Origin: Alnus glutinosa
Lineage: Eukaryota; Streptophyta; Magnoliopsida; Fagales; Betulaceae
Reading direction: 5' to 3'
Length of the DNA stretch: 64,000 nucleotides
Assembly (NCBI RefSeq): GCF_958979055.1
Contig: NC_084890.1
Span: 19,614,649 to 19,678,648 of the forward strand
Shown piece by piece: positions 47,021 through 58,715 of this stretch (position 1 is its first letter; the number at the start of each line of letters is the position of its first letter). Made by a program: the position numbers and the translations under genes. The notes under the pieces are model-generated. The model had not been told where the DNA came from. It was given only the letters and a program-made list of their open reading frames with translations, and made no database searches.

Positions 47021-47489
47021 CTCTTAGGAACTAAGTTAGGAGTGTAACTCCGAGAAGAAAATTAACCGGTAATTGATTCCACGATACATCACCCCATTCT
47101 CATCCAGACAAAATGGAAACACAAGGGACATGCATTAACTTCCTCCCTCAAGAGAGAGTTCATGCAACAAAAGACTTCAATTAAGAAAATGAATCAAGAT
47201 TAGTTACTAATTAAAAGTCATAATAGATGACCACTAGAGTTAAACTAAAACATCAAAACATAACATAGATATCCATCCAATGTTACGATCTAAGATCGAT
47301 CATCACATCAAAGAGAAATATTACAAGCCAAAGCTAAAGGTACTAAAACATTAAAACACAATCAACTAGACCAAAAGTTAAGTTCGTCAAAATCCTCATA
47401 TGTTAGATTACAATCCTAGATAACCTCCACCACAGGCTCATAGTTAACTTGAGGAGCTTTAGCCCAAACACACTGAAATGAGGTAAACA
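47021..47489. other. Probable retroelement interior, unassigned
   Basis: Continues past the 2.95-kb solo LTR at 50450. No protein motif recognised. Confidence 0.35.
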
Positions 47490-47494
47490 CCATG

Positions 47495-50444
47495 TGTAAC
47501 ACCCCGTATTTTAAAATATTAAATAAAATATCTTAAAATATGATTTAAGACCTAATAATAAGGCAAATGAATAAATATAAATATTTATGAAAATAAATAT
47601 TTATTTATTAAGATGTATTTATAGTTTTAGTTTAATAAAAGTTCAAACGGACCTTAAACTTTGAAATTACGAAAATAGGGTCAAACGAACTCCATTTTAG
47701 TCGATTCAAAAGTCAAAACGCTCGTCTCAAAGTCTTTTAGCTACCCTCCAAAGTTCATAATTTTTGGACTCCATTTAGTATCTGAAAACATCTGCGAAAA
47801 ATTATACCTCTAAGTTAGACGAAAATTCAGATTTATATTATTTGTGGGCCCATTTCTATTTTTATAAAAACCTAGCCAAGCCCATGTTAGCCCAGCCCAG
47901 CCTCCTTGCACGTGGATAATAGGATATTGCCCAGTTTACCGCCCAGTTTAATTACAAAGAGAATCAAGGCAATAGTTAGAACAAAACTACTCGTCTCTTA
48001 GAGAGAGAAACCAATCATTACATGCATGACTCATTGGACAACTCATCTAACCGTGTTGCAGCCCCTTTTCACGCCCAGGTGAGATGAATCCTTCCTAGCC
48101 ATGGATCAATCCTTGCCCAATTGATCTTAACCTTCCATGCGTGTATAAATGGAGGTGCAGTTCCCGTTCATTCTTCGCACATATCCTCTTCTTCATTTCA
48201 GTTTTTCTGCAGAAAAAAAAAGAAAAAGAAAAGAAGAAGAAGCAGAAACTCTCCATCTTCTATGTTTCTCTTCCAACCCGCAGCAACTCTCTCCTTCCTT
48301 CTTCTTTCTTCTTTGTTCTCCTTCTTTTCCGTTCTTCCCTTTACTCTCTCTTGCCGAGAGACACAGGGAGTCTGAACGAGAGAGTGAGAGACCGTGAGAT
48401 GGAGAGAAGAAATTGAGTAGGAGACCCATAAACCGATTCTCCTCTTCCCTCTGTCGTTCCATTAGCCAAAAACCAAACCAAATAGTAAAGAAACAAACTC
48501 GTCTTCTTCCCTGTGTAGTTCCGTCCAGCAATAGAAAAACAGAGCATAAGAGCTCTCTGTTTCTCCCCACTCGTCCAGCAGCTGTCTTCTTCTCCTTTCT
48601 CTCGGCCTAGTTGAAGAAAAATAGGAAGAAAAGGGATCCTCTCCACCACAGGTAGTCTCTCTCTCTCTAGTTCTCTTCCTCTCCCTGTTTCTGTTCTCTC
48701 GGGTTCAACCTGCAGTGAGGAAAAGATAAGTAGAAGAAAGGTAGAGGAGAAAAGAAAAATATAAGAAGAAGAAGGCTGGAACCGTAAAGGAGGAGAAGAA
48801 TAAACAAAGGAAAAAGAAAGAAGGGATAAAATGAAAAGGACAAAGAAGGAACAAAGAAGTAAAAAAGGTAGATAAAAAGTAGATGGGATGAGTTCTCTCT
48901 CGGTGGGTACAAACAAAAAGTAATAAATTAAAAGAAATAATGAATAAAAGGATAAGGAAGGGGATATTTACTTTTAAATAAAATATTGTTTTAATATTTA
49001 TAATTTTATGAGTTTTATTATAACGTATCTAACGTTTTAAGTGATGTTTTTAAATATGGCTTTTCAAAGCGGAGTAATAATTTATAAAACACGTTGTTAT
49101 GATGCCCAAGTGTTTTAAAAGTAATATTAGGCATTATTAATATTAATGCTATTATTTTGCTCAATTTTATAGGATATAAAATTGGAATTATTTATGACTA
49201 CAATTGGTTATATTAACTGTTATATATATTTTTACTTAAATAGGAAATTATATTAAGAATTAAAGGTTAGAAATTAGAATAGGATTAAAATGTAATTTTT
49301 AGTGAATTATACTAATTCACTATTTGCTTGTATTATATATGTATATATTGCAGTGATTATATCTGTGAACGCTTTCCTGAAGCTAGAAGAACTACTGTGA
49401 GTATTTCTTACTTACTGGGAATGAAACGTGTGGTGGTTTTTGATTATATGTAGAAGTTTGCTTTATTTAATTGTATGCATATGGTTTGGCATTTGGTATG
49501 TTTAACATGCTCTGATTGTAATTATGTATATGATGTTGTTTGCATGATTATACTGTGGTAAAGTTATGAGTTATAAATGGGTTAATAAAAAGACTGGAGG
49601 TTTAGGTACCAAGGCGTCAGTGATTGAGGAGATCAACGGATGAACTGAGGTTTACGTACTAAGGCGTCAAGCAATTGACTAGACCAACGGGTAAACCGAA
49701 GTTTAGGTACCAAGGCATTAATACACTGATAAAACCGACGAATAAACCAAATGTTGAAGGAATAATAATAACAAAGCTGGTGAGCATAGGCCACCAGTGG
49801 GAACATAGGCCATCTGAGAGATTTAATGAAGCATAGGCTTCCATTAATAAGCATTGAGCATAGGCTCATAATGAAAGAAGCATAGGCTTCAATCTAACGG
49901 AGCATAGGCTCATAATAAGTAAAGCATAGGCTTCAAATGGATGGAACATAGGTTCTTAGTAAGGTTAATGCGAGAAGTATATAAGGTTGTGCATGTATTT
50001 ATATAACTGTCATCATTTGATTGCTCAGTGTACTTTTAAATAATGCAGTATTTCACTATGGTCAAGGACTGTTGACTCACTTGATCACAGCATGAAATTG
50101 TGATGATAACCGCAATCTCATGCGAGTTTTTGCAGGGTGTATCAAATGTCAAGACTATTGGAATAATTATTTTAATATGAAATATTTTTTATCTTGGAGA
50201 AGACAGTAATTATGTATTTATTAAGTGCCGCATGTGACGCATATGTTATTATTTTGGATGTAATTATTATATCAGAACAAAAGGTTATTATTTTTATATA
50301 TTGAGGTTATTTAGTCAGCTCTGATGTGTCATTGTTAAAGAAAAATTATATTCCGCTGCTAATTTATAACTCTGATGAGTTAGTAATGTCACGTGGAAAT
50401 CGAAAAAAATTCACTTACGCTTTTTGAAAAGGTAGGGCGTTACA
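47495..50444 (+). mobile_element. Solo LTR, 2950 bp
   Basis: Starts TGTAACACCCCGTATTTT and ends GGTAGGGCGTTACA, with inverted termini TGTAAC(A/G)CCC. Perfect 5-bp target duplication CCATG at 47490-47494 and 50445-50449. The size and TGTAACACCC terminus are typical of large plant gypsy LTRs. A TATA-like GTGTATAAATGG at about 48140, followed by a long polypyrimidine leader (48180-48350), supports plus orientation. No coding region. Confidence 0.87.
49589..49960. repeat. Two minisatellites in the 2.95-kb LTR
   Basis: First, about three ~60-bp units with GGTTTAGGTACCAAGGCGTCA and ACCAACGG(A/G)TAAAC (49589-49745). Then about eight short units built on GCATAGGCT alternating CATAGGCTTC and CATAGGCTCA (49784-49960). 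Confidence 0.75.
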
Positions 50445-50449
50445 CCATG

Positions 50450-51528
50450 CAAATAGTCTAGCTAAGCAACAGTCAACTATCCTCTCCCGTATATGCACAA
50501 CCATTATTATCTTTGACAACCCGAGGTCTGATTCTGCAAAAAGGAGTTAGGCCAAATTCTCCATAACTACCAAGAACAAAAGCTCCTTTACTACCGTTTT
50601 TGGCATCCTTAAAAGGCTCCACTATAAAACAACGCATGTTTCATAGGTGAAAAAGGTACAAACGTAAGGGATGCTTCTCCACCGTTCCCATCATCATCCA
50701 ACAAACCAACTATAAACAACACATGTTTTAAATATTTAAATTATTTAAATGCAAACTCCTCTTTCAAATGTATATAATAAGCATGTAACAAGTGTTTCAT
50801 GAATTGTATTTAAAAAGGGTGTTTCAAATAATAATTAAAAATTGAACCTCGGCTATCAATCAATCGATCCCACATCGAATGATCAATGCACGTGGCTGTC
50901 ATTGATCAAATGATCGATGCCCACTTGCATGAAAATTTGTAGGGTTTTCATCATTTGATGTGTGAGAGGGGTCCTATTTAAGAACCTAGGATAAACCCTA
51001 GGTCCCCTTTCCGCCCCTTTCTAGAAACCCATCCCTAGAGAGAGAGAGAGAGAGAGAGAGAGGGCCATGTGGTAATGAGCTTAACCCAATCTCTAACCTT
51101 CAGTTTTTATGCATGCTTTTACTGTAATTTTTTGTAACTAAACATGCTTAGATGCTTTCTTTAATTACATGAGTTAAAAAGTTGATATTTTTATAAAAGG
51201 AAAGTTGATTAGTGCATGAAAATTCATAAAACCTTAAAGATGGGTTTCCTTTTATGTGAAACAGTATTAATGCATCTTCCAACACTTTAAGATAATTTTC
51301 CATGGTTGGTTAGCAATGGATTATGATTATGAGAATAAAAGCTAGTACCTTTAACGTCTTAAAGCTACGTATGAAATTATGCTGGATTTAAGCGTATGTG
51401 GATGATGTATGATGTATATTATAGAACTTCTGAGATCATTAGGATCTTGTTTAAAGCTCGAGATTAGGTTATTGTAGATGTTTTTAGTACTTATTAGGTT
51501 CTGGCAGTCATCGAATGATCAGTCATCC
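50450..51528. other. Intergenic upstream of the PPR pseudogene
   Basis: AT-rich, with a (GA)n tract at 51042-51062. No gene recognised. Confidence 0.5.
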
Positions 51529-53474
51529 ATGCCGAAAACCCCCAACTCTGCAACTCTTGCAATCTTCTCCCCAGAAGCGTTTCAAAGATTTCTTCTTCGC
51601 CGCTGAAAATCAAAACCCATTTCATTGTCCTCCTCCTCCTCCACATCATCATATCATGTCCCAACCCAGCAGCAAATTGCCCATTTGATACTAAACCAGA
51701 AATCGGCCTCCCAAGCCCTCGAAACCTTCAAATGGGCTTCCAAACTCCCCGACTTCACCCACTCTCAGTCCACCTATCGTGCTTTAATACGCAATCTATA
51801 TATGTGCTTTTTGTTGCTTTGATACTGTAAAGGATCTGCTCGACGAAATGCCTAACTCAATCGGGTCACCCCCAGATGACGACATTTTCGTAACGATCAT
51901 CCGTGGTCTCGGGCGGGCACGTATGGTTAAGCAAGGGATCAAAGTGGTTGACTTGGTTTCTCGGTGTGAAAGGAAACCGTCTTTGAAGATTTTTAATTCA
52001 ATACTAAATGCTCTTGTCATGGACGATATTGATTTGGCTAGATGGTTTTATAGGAAGAGAATGATGGGAAGTGGTGTTGAAGGTGATGATTAAACTTCCA
52101 GGATCTTAATGAAATGACTTTGCTTAACTGACAGGATTGGTGATGGCTGTAAGCTATTGCAAGCGATGACGTCAAAGGGGAATTATGCCAAATACCGTAA
52201 TTTATAACACATTACTTCATGCATTTTGCAGGAATGGGAAAAATGGGAGAGCAAGGAGCTTGATGAATGAAATGAAGGAGCCCAATGATGAGACTTTTAT
52301 TGTCTTAATATCTGCTTACTCTAAAGAAGAGAATTTGGTTCAAGCTCTAACTCTGTTGGAGAAGTGCTTCAGTTTGGGGTATGTGCCAGATGTTGTTTCA
52401 GTAACTAAGGTTCTGGATTCCCTTCAAAAAAAAAAAAAAAAAAAACTAAGGTTCTGGAACTTCTCTGTAATGTTGGTCGTGTAACTGAGGCTGTTGAGAT
52501 TTGAGAGACTGGAGAGTAAGGGAGGTGTGGTTGACATTGTGGCTTATAATACTTTGATAAAGGGTTTTTGTAGATTAGGGAAAATGAAAGTGAGGTATTC
52601 CTTTCTGATGGAGATGGAGAGGAAGGGCTACCTTCCAAATATAGACACCTACAACATTTTGATCTCTGGATTTTGTGAGTACAGGATGTTGGATTTGGCC
52701 CTTGATCTGTTTAAAGAGATGAAAACAAATGGGATTAATTGGAGTTTTGTTACATACGATACACTAATTAAAGCTTTGTTTTTAGGAGGTAGGATGGAAG
52801 ATGGGTTGAAGATTTTGGAACTAATGGAGGAGAGTAAGGCAGGATCTGGGAGTCGTATTAGTCCTTATAATAGTGTGCTATATGGTCTGTATAAGGAAAA
52901 TTAGTTGGATGAAGCACTCACATTTCTGACCATGATGTGGAAGTTATTTCCTAGAGCTGTTGATAGGAGCTTAAGCATTTTAGATTTCTGTGCGGAGGGA
53001 GCTATTGAGGATGCAAAGAAGGTTTTTGATCAGATGCTTGGAGAAAGGGGAGCTCCAAGTGTTGTTGTTTATGATAATTTAATCCATGGATTTTGCCAAC
53101 AAGGATGTGTGCGTGAAGCATTTGAATTGGTGAATGAGATGGTTCATCTTGGTTATTTTCCAATTGCACGAACATTCAATGCCCTGATCAATGGGTTTTA
53201 CAGGCAAAGAAAAGTTAGCAGCGTTTTGAAGCTCATGGATGACATGATTGGGAGGGGTTGCATTCTCGATATAACAAGTTATAATCCCTTCATCGACGCT
53301 ATTTGTAGGAAGGGAAATTTTCACAAGGCTTTGGAGCTCCTTTCACATATGGTACAAATGGGGATCACCCCTGATTATTCATCGTGGAACTCTATGCTTC
53401 TATGTCTGTGCCAAGAAACCAGCAATAACATGTTCCGAGTAACTCACCTGTTGCAGCAGATTGCTGAGACATGA
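51529..53474 (+). pseudogene. Pentatricopeptide repeat (PPR) protein pseudogene
   Basis: Plus-strand frames read as a P-class PPR protein: [93 protein letters not shown], and ending VTHLLQQIAET. About ten 35-residue repeats with V(V/I)YN-LI-GFC cores are visible. PPR proteins bind organellar RNA; the N-terminus is serine-rich as in mitochondrial targeting peptides, but that is inference. Lesions: a frameshift near 51815, stops at 52090 and 52111, a 1-base shift near 52180, a poly(A) insertion at 52418-52443, another frame change near 52495, and TAG at 52902. The part from 52494 to the stop at 53474 is nearly open. It is a once intact single-exon gene, now inactive. Confidence 0.88.
52418..52443 (+). 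mobile_element. Minimal retro-insertion (poly(A) with 15-bp target duplication)
   Basis: TTCCCTTC plus an A run is bracketed by two exact copies of AACTAAGGTTCTGGA (52403-52417 and 52444-52458). The net 41-bp gain shifts the PPR frame. Confidence 0.8.
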
Positions 53475-53885
53475 ATTAATTTATGGTTTTCCGTATATTC
53501 CAAAAGATTATGTGTGTGTGTGTGTGTGATTAGGGGTGTAAACGAGTTAGAGATGACGGAAATGGCTAACAAATGGGTAATACTTATCTCAAAAACTTCC
53601 AGGGGGGGGTGGTATATTGCCAATTTAAAAAATTTAAGGCAAGATCGAAAAAGCGGTGCAACTTCAATGGGTTAAATGTATTTTCCCTATTTTCTTTGTA
53701 ATAACCATTCATGTTCCTAAAGAATCACCATTTACTAGTGTTGTCCTTCCGGACTTCACAAGATGCCCCAACGTCGTCACTGACACCTACTTCGCCTTGT
53801 CGCAGAGTCTCTTACGTGGGCCTCCACGACCACAGTCTACCCAAGAAACCACCACTAACGCCTCGCCCAAATCAACTACAGTCAC
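53475..53885. other. Intergenic between the PPR pseudogene and the copia element
   Basis: (GT)n at 53510-53528 and a hAT-like TAGGGGTGTAAACGAG at 53531. No gene recognised; 53740-53890 joins 59138 onward across the copia insertion. Confidence 0.45.
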
Positions 53886-53890
53886 CTCCA

Positions 53891-54308
53891 AGTTTGAGTT
53901 TAGAAGATGCTATATTATTTCAACTATTTTTTAATGAGCAAATTACAATGTGATATCTATCACAATATATACAAGTATTGAGGTGTACAGAAAATGGAAA
54001 GTATTGATGGTTACAATTCACCAAATCGGTGATGATTGAGAAGTTTCTATTTAGGCCGAATCTCTTCATTACTGTGATTGTGTTCTTGCCTTGCGTGGTG
54101 GCATGCATTTGCTGCACTTGCCTTCTAGGACTTAGAGTGATGGTCAAGCAGCGTGTATTGATAGCATGCAGCATGATTTGATGCATAGCTTTCCTTATAT
54201 GTACTATGAGCTGGTGATTGCTTCTTCTCATCATTTGCAGCATTATTTGCTGCATAATTTTCTCGAATGGTTCCCTTGATTGATACGGTAGAGAGCATAT
54301 CCTTAACA
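53891..54308 (-). repeat. 3' LTR of the copia element
   Basis: 418 bp, partner of 58716-59132; most differences are transitions concentrated at the 3' end of the LTR. Confidence 0.93.
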
Positions 54309-55936
54309 TCCCCGCTCAAGTTAATGGGTAGTGAACGAACCATTAACTTGGTCAGGCCTTTAGTGAATATGTCCGAAGGTTGAGCCTGAGAAGATATGTA
54401 ACGAGCGAAAAGGTCTTTATTGAAGATCTTTTCGCGGATGAAATGGTAATCAACCTCTATGTGTTTGGTGCGAGCGTGGAAAACAGGATTAGAGGACAAG
54501 GAGAGGGCACCAAGGTTATCAACCCATAGGCAGGGAGTGAGTAAGAGAGGAACACGGAGCTCTTGAAACAACATCCTCAACCAATACATCTCAGCAACAG
54601 CAAAGGCCATTGATCTATATTTCGCTTTGGTGCTGGACTTAGCAATGACTGATTGCTTCTTGGCAGCCCAAGAGATGAGGCAAGGTCCGAGATAAATCCC
54701 ATAGCCAGTAGTGGACTTCCGGTCATCAGGGCTACCAGCCCAATCTGAATCATAATACCCATTTAGTTGCAGGGATCCTTTGGTATAGCATAGGCCAAAG
54801 TTGAGTGTCCCCTTGAGATACCTCAAGACACGTTTGGCAGCAACCATGTGGACTGTGGTTAGGGAGTGTAGAAACTGGCAGAGCTGGTTCACATTGTAGG
54901 CAATGTCAGGTCGCGTAAGGGTACAGTATTGCAGGGCACCGACGATGTGACGATACTCGGATGGATCAGCAAGAGGGTCCCCAACAAAGCGGGAGAGCTT
55001 GACAGCAGGAGTGCAAGGCGTGGAGGCAGGTTTGGCGCCATCCATGTGGGTTCTGCAGAGGAGATCAGTTATGTATTTGCTCTGTGTGAGATAAAGAGCA
55101 TAAGGAAGCTGAGTAGCTTGAATGCCAAGGAAGTAGGACAAGGCCCCCAAATCTTTGACTGCAAATTCACGTTGCAAGTGGCTAATAAGACCTGAAACAG
55201 CTGTTCGAGAGTTGCTGGAAACTAAGATGTCATCAACATATATTAGTACAAAAATATGCACAGAATTATGATGAAACATAAAGAGAGAGGTGTCAATTGC
55301 TGAGGTTGAGAAACCCAATTCCAATAAGGCTTGGGACAGGCGCATGAACCAGGCACGGGGCGCCTGTTTCAGGCCGTAAATGGACCTGTGAAGACGACAT
55401 ACATAGTCTGGAAAGTGAGGATCTTCAAACCCTTTAGGCTGTTCCATGAAGACCTCTTCCTCAATGTAGCCGTGAAGGAAGGCATTGGAGATGTCAAGTT
55501 GGTGGATAACCCAATTGAAGTGAACTGTGAGGGCCAGGACTAACCGAATGGTTGCTGGCTTGATAACATGGTTGAATGTCTCATGAAAGTCCACCCCTTC
55601 CTCTTGATCAAAGCCCTTGGCCACGAGCCGGGCCTTATACCTATCAATGGTGCCATCAGACTTTTGTTTGAGTTTAAAAACCCATTTGTTGCGGATAACT
55701 TTCTGGTGGAGAGGACGAGGACACAAAGTCCAAGTATAGTTAGACAGTAAAGCAGCAAACTCAGCTTTCATAGTATTAAGCCAACATTGGTTCTGAACAG
55801 CTTGGTTATAAGTCTCAAGTTCAGTAGGTAAGGTGACACTGGTGAGAGCTAGAAGAGGGTACTTAGTAGAGGAATACAATTTGTAGTCAAGAAAGGATTT
55901 GGGATGAAGGGAGTTGGTTTGAGACCGAGTCAGCAT
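54125..55936 (-). CDS. Copia reverse transcriptase and RNase H
   Basis: Uninterrupted 603-codon frame. It opens with the proline-rich linker end (MLTRSQTNSLHPKSFLDYKL). RT then runs from NQCWLNTMKAEFAALL, with KARLVAKGFDQEEGVDFHET, QLDISNAFLHGYIEEEVFME, QPKGFEDP, YGLKQAPRAWF and the catalytic YVDDILVSS. RNase H follows (GYYDSDWAGSPDDRKSTTGY, then NPVFHARTKHIEVDYHFI and SDIFTKGL). Its stop lies inside the LTR at 54125. RT-RNase H copies element RNA to DNA in particles. In a complete copy this is part of one polyprotein; here a G-run near 55940 (about eleven bases) breaks the frame from the upstream part. Confidence 0.9.
   Translation of the reverse strand: MLTRSQTNSLHPKSFLDYKLYSSTKYPLLALTSVTLPTELETYNQAVQNQCWLNTMKAEFAALLSNYTWTLCPRPLHQKVIRNKWVFKLKQKSDGTIDRYKARLVAKGFDQEEGVDFHETFNHVIKPATIRLVLALTVHFNWVIHQLDISNAFLHGYIEEEVFMEQPKGFEDPHFPDYVCRLHRSIYGLKQAPRAWFMRLSQALLELGFSTSAIDTSLFMFHHNSVHIFVLIYVDDILVSSNSRTAVSGLISHLQREFAVKDLGALSYFLGIQATQLPYALYLTQSKYITDLLCRTHMDGAKPASTPCTPAVKLSRFVGDPLADPSEYRHIVGALQYCTLTRPDIAYNVNQLCQFLHSLTTVHMVAAKRVLRYLKGTLNFGLCYTKGSLQLNGYYDSDWAGSPDDRKSTTGYGIYLGPCLISWAAKKQSVIAKSSTKAKYRSMAFAVAEMYWLRMLFQELRVPLLLTPCLWVDNLGALSLSSNPVFHARTKHIEVDYHFIREKIFNKDLFARYISSQAQPSDIFTKGLTKLMVRSLPINLSGDVKDMLSTVSIKGTIRENYAANNAANDEKKQSPAHSTYKESYASNHAACYQYTLLDHHSKS
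54309..54322 (-). other. Polypurine tract of the copia element
   Basis: The minus strand reads TTGAGCGGGGA directly before the LTR start TGTTAAGG. Confidence 0.8.
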
Positions 55937-57060
55937 GCGAGGGGGGGGGGGGCTGTGGATGATCAGGGAGTGCAGGGGGACTTGGAGAGGCAGTGTTAGA
56001 GGTGGGTGAGGAAGGAGAGCTAGGAGTGGAGGGAAGAGCAGGTTCCAAAGGAGAGGTTGGTTCAGGTTCCAACGGAGTAGAAGGTGGGGAGGGAGCTTCT
56101 AGGGCAGAAATGGGTTCAGGAGAGGGAAGGCTTGGTGAGGATGAAGCATCCTTGGAGGTAGATGGCTAAGTAGGGGAAGGTAAGGCAGGAGCAGTAGTAG
56201 TAGGGGATAAAAGTAAGGAGGAGGGAGTAGAGATACCTAGTGGGATGGAAATGACAACACCGGGAGGAGCTTCAGCTGCAGAGGGCTTGGAAGCAGGGCT
56301 TGCATGAGCTGCTGGAAATTGTTGTTCATCAAAGATAACATGCCGAGAGGTGTATACCCGATTGGTGGTGAGGTCAAGACATCTATAGCCTTTTTGAGTG
56401 CTGTCGTACCCGAGAAAAAGACACTTGGTGCTTCTATAGGACAGTTTATGTGGAATGTAGGTCCTGAGCAAGGGGTAGCAAGCACATCCAAAAGTTTTGA
56501 GAAGAGTGTAATCTGGATGGAGTTTAAAATATGGGGATTGATGCTGTAACACAAGGGTAGGGAGACGGTTGATGAGATAGATTGTTGTAAGGAATGCATC
56601 AACCCAATAATGAAAAGCTAGCTGTGATTGAGCAAGGAGGGACAAGGCAGTTTCAGTTATGTGTCGATGCTTGCGTTCAGAAATACCATTTTGCTCAGAT
56701 GTGTAGGGACATATGAACCTATGTAGGATGTCATGTGTGTCCGTGAACTGTTTAAAGGCCAAGGAAACATATTATCCCCCATTGTCTGTTTGAAGTTGTT
56801 TAATGGGGCAGGAGAATAGTTTTTCCACAAGGGTTTTAAATTTGATGAAACAAGCAAGGACTTCACTTTTAGCCTGCAGAGGATAGAGCCATGAGAACCG
56901 GGAAAAATCATCAACAAAAAGGACATAAAATTTACAGCCTCCAAGGGATAAAATTGGGGATGTCCATACATCCGAGTGTATTAAGTCAAGTGGATGCTTA
57001 GAGATATGATGGGAATCAAGGAAGGGGAGATTTTGCTTTTGGCAATTTGACAAGAATCAC
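55937..57060 (-). pseudogene. Copia integrase, broken
   Basis: Reads HPLDLIHSDVWTSPILSLGG, YVLFVDDFSRFSWLYPL and LQTDNGG, then a TAA, then FKQFTDTHDILHRFICPYT, SEQNGISERKHRHITETAL and LPTLVLQHQSPYFKL. The first two catalytic Asp and the Glu (NGISERKHR) of the DDE core are visible. The TAA after DNGG (near 56773) interrupts the core. The downstream part codes for the GKR/linker region (GCACYPLLRTYIPHKLSYRS, CLFLGYDSTQKGYRCLD) and a proline-rich tail that stops at 56166. Integrase inserts the cDNA and gives the 5-bp duplication. Confidence 0.88.
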
Positions 57061-58651
57061 ATAATTTATTCATTTTGGTGAAACCATTACAAGAGATTAA
57101 CGATTGCTACAACAACTTATTCATAGCAGAACTAGATGGATGACCAAGTCGTGTATGCCAAATGTCAAGGGAGGCAGTGACACCTAGGAAGGCAGTGAAG
57201 TGAGATAGGAATGTTGTGGAAGAGAGGAAAGAGGCTTGATTCTTGACTTTATTGGATTGGAGATGCTTGAGATAAATGGGGTAAAACCCTGCTTCACTCG
57301 GCCCTTGCAGCAGAATTTCCTTGGTCTGCATGTCCTTAATAGTAAAATGGGTAGATGTGAGAATAAAATAACAGTTATTATCTCTACAGAATTTTTGTAT
57401 AGACAGCAAATTAGCAGAAGCATTCGGGCAATGTAAAACTTTGTGAAGAAAGAATTGAGATGAGGGTGTAGAGATTAGAGAATAACCAATGTTGGCTATC
57501 TGCAAGCTACTGCCATTGCCGACTGTCACACTTTTATTGCCCTTGATAAGGTTGTTGAATGGTGAGCTTTTCCAGTTCAAAAGCGACATGTTGGTTGGCT
57601 CCACTGTCTAGGTACCAGGGCTGTTCAACTTCGGTTGTGGCTGGAGAGTAGGCTGCCATTGCTGCTAATTGAGCAGGTGGATGCTTGCCTTGAAAGGTAA
57701 AGTCCATCCTATGGTAGCAATCCAATGCTTGATGGCTGATCTCCCATAGATCTGACATGGGGGACGACAATTAGGGGAAAAATGAGTGGCAGGGTTGAGG
57801 GGTTTACCATAATGAGAGGATGCAGGAAAATTGGATGGTGGAGGTGCCGAGTGGTGAGGAGGGGCAGTAGGTTGATGATGTTGGGGCTGTCTAGAAGAGT
57901 TCCTGCCATACTGAGGAGAGCGATATTTTCTGTGCTGGAATGGCTGAGTTTTCTGTTTATGAAGGTGAAAAGCAAATTGTCCTCCATCCGGTTGAAGTGG
58001 TTTTTGATGTGCTTCAAGCAGCTGTTCATAGTTGAGCAATTCAGTCTGGAAATCCTCAAAGGAGACTTGTACATTACGGTTGCCATAGCTGAAGGTGGTG
58101 AAAAATGTATGGTAAGAGGGGTTGAGTCCTCCAATCACATAGGAGATAAGATCTTCATCTTCAACCCCTTTGCCTATTGCAGCAAGGTTCTTAGCTGTGA
58201 GCAAGTAATCTGTGCAACTTTTAGACCCTTGGCTAATGGTCTGAAGTTGCCTTCTGAGGTTGAAAATTCTGGTATGAGAGATAGGCGTGAACCGCTTTGC
58301 TAGATGTGCCCAAACCTGTTGAGAAGTGTTGAGTCCATAAACCATGGAAAGCACCTTTTCCTATAGGGTGGCATTGAGCCAGGCCAGTACAAACTGGTCC
58401 TTTTTCTGCCATACTAGAAAATCTAGATTGAGAGTAGATGTGAGTTTGCCCTCTACATCAATAGCATACTTGGAGGGACAAACTTCAGAGCCATCAACAA
58501 TGCCTAGAAGGTCATGTGTGCTCAAAGCCGGAACAAATTGAGTAGTCCAACTCATGTAGTCTGGACCCTCAAGTTTGGTTGTCACCAAAGAGGTAATGTT
58601 GGGGACAACAAAGGAAGGAGCAGAAACTGCTGAGGAACTTGCAGATGCCAT
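57061..58651 (-). pseudogene. Copia gag and protease, broken
   Basis: Start at ATG 58651 (MASASSSAVSAPSFVV). Gag motifs: LEGPDYMSWTTQFVPAL, then a TAG near 58356, VYGLNTSQQVWAHLAKRF, LRRQLQTISQGSKSCTDYL, and the UBN2-type YVIGGLNPSYHTF. The zinc knuckle (C--C...SHQALDC) is split by a frameshift near 57740. Protease active site WYLDSGANQHV (DSG) lies near 57612. A further frameshift separates it from the GAG-pre-integrase region (LDIWHTRLGHPSSSAMNKLL, CDSCQIAKS). Three or more lesions make this half non-functional. Confidence 0.88.
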
Positions 58652-58703
58652 TGAAACAATGGAAGGGAGAGATGGATCAAAAAATGAGGTGTTAGCCAAT
58701 ATG

Positions 58704-58715
58704 GCTCTGATACCA
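58704..58715 (-). other. Primer-binding site (initiator Met tRNA)
   Basis: The minus strand reads TGGTATCAGAGC immediately after the 5' LTR end. Confidence 0.92.

Noticed and set aside
48121-48916. Overlapping open frames on both strands of the polypyrimidine region
   Set aside because: Low-complexity CT/GA sequence inside a solo LTR; no domain.
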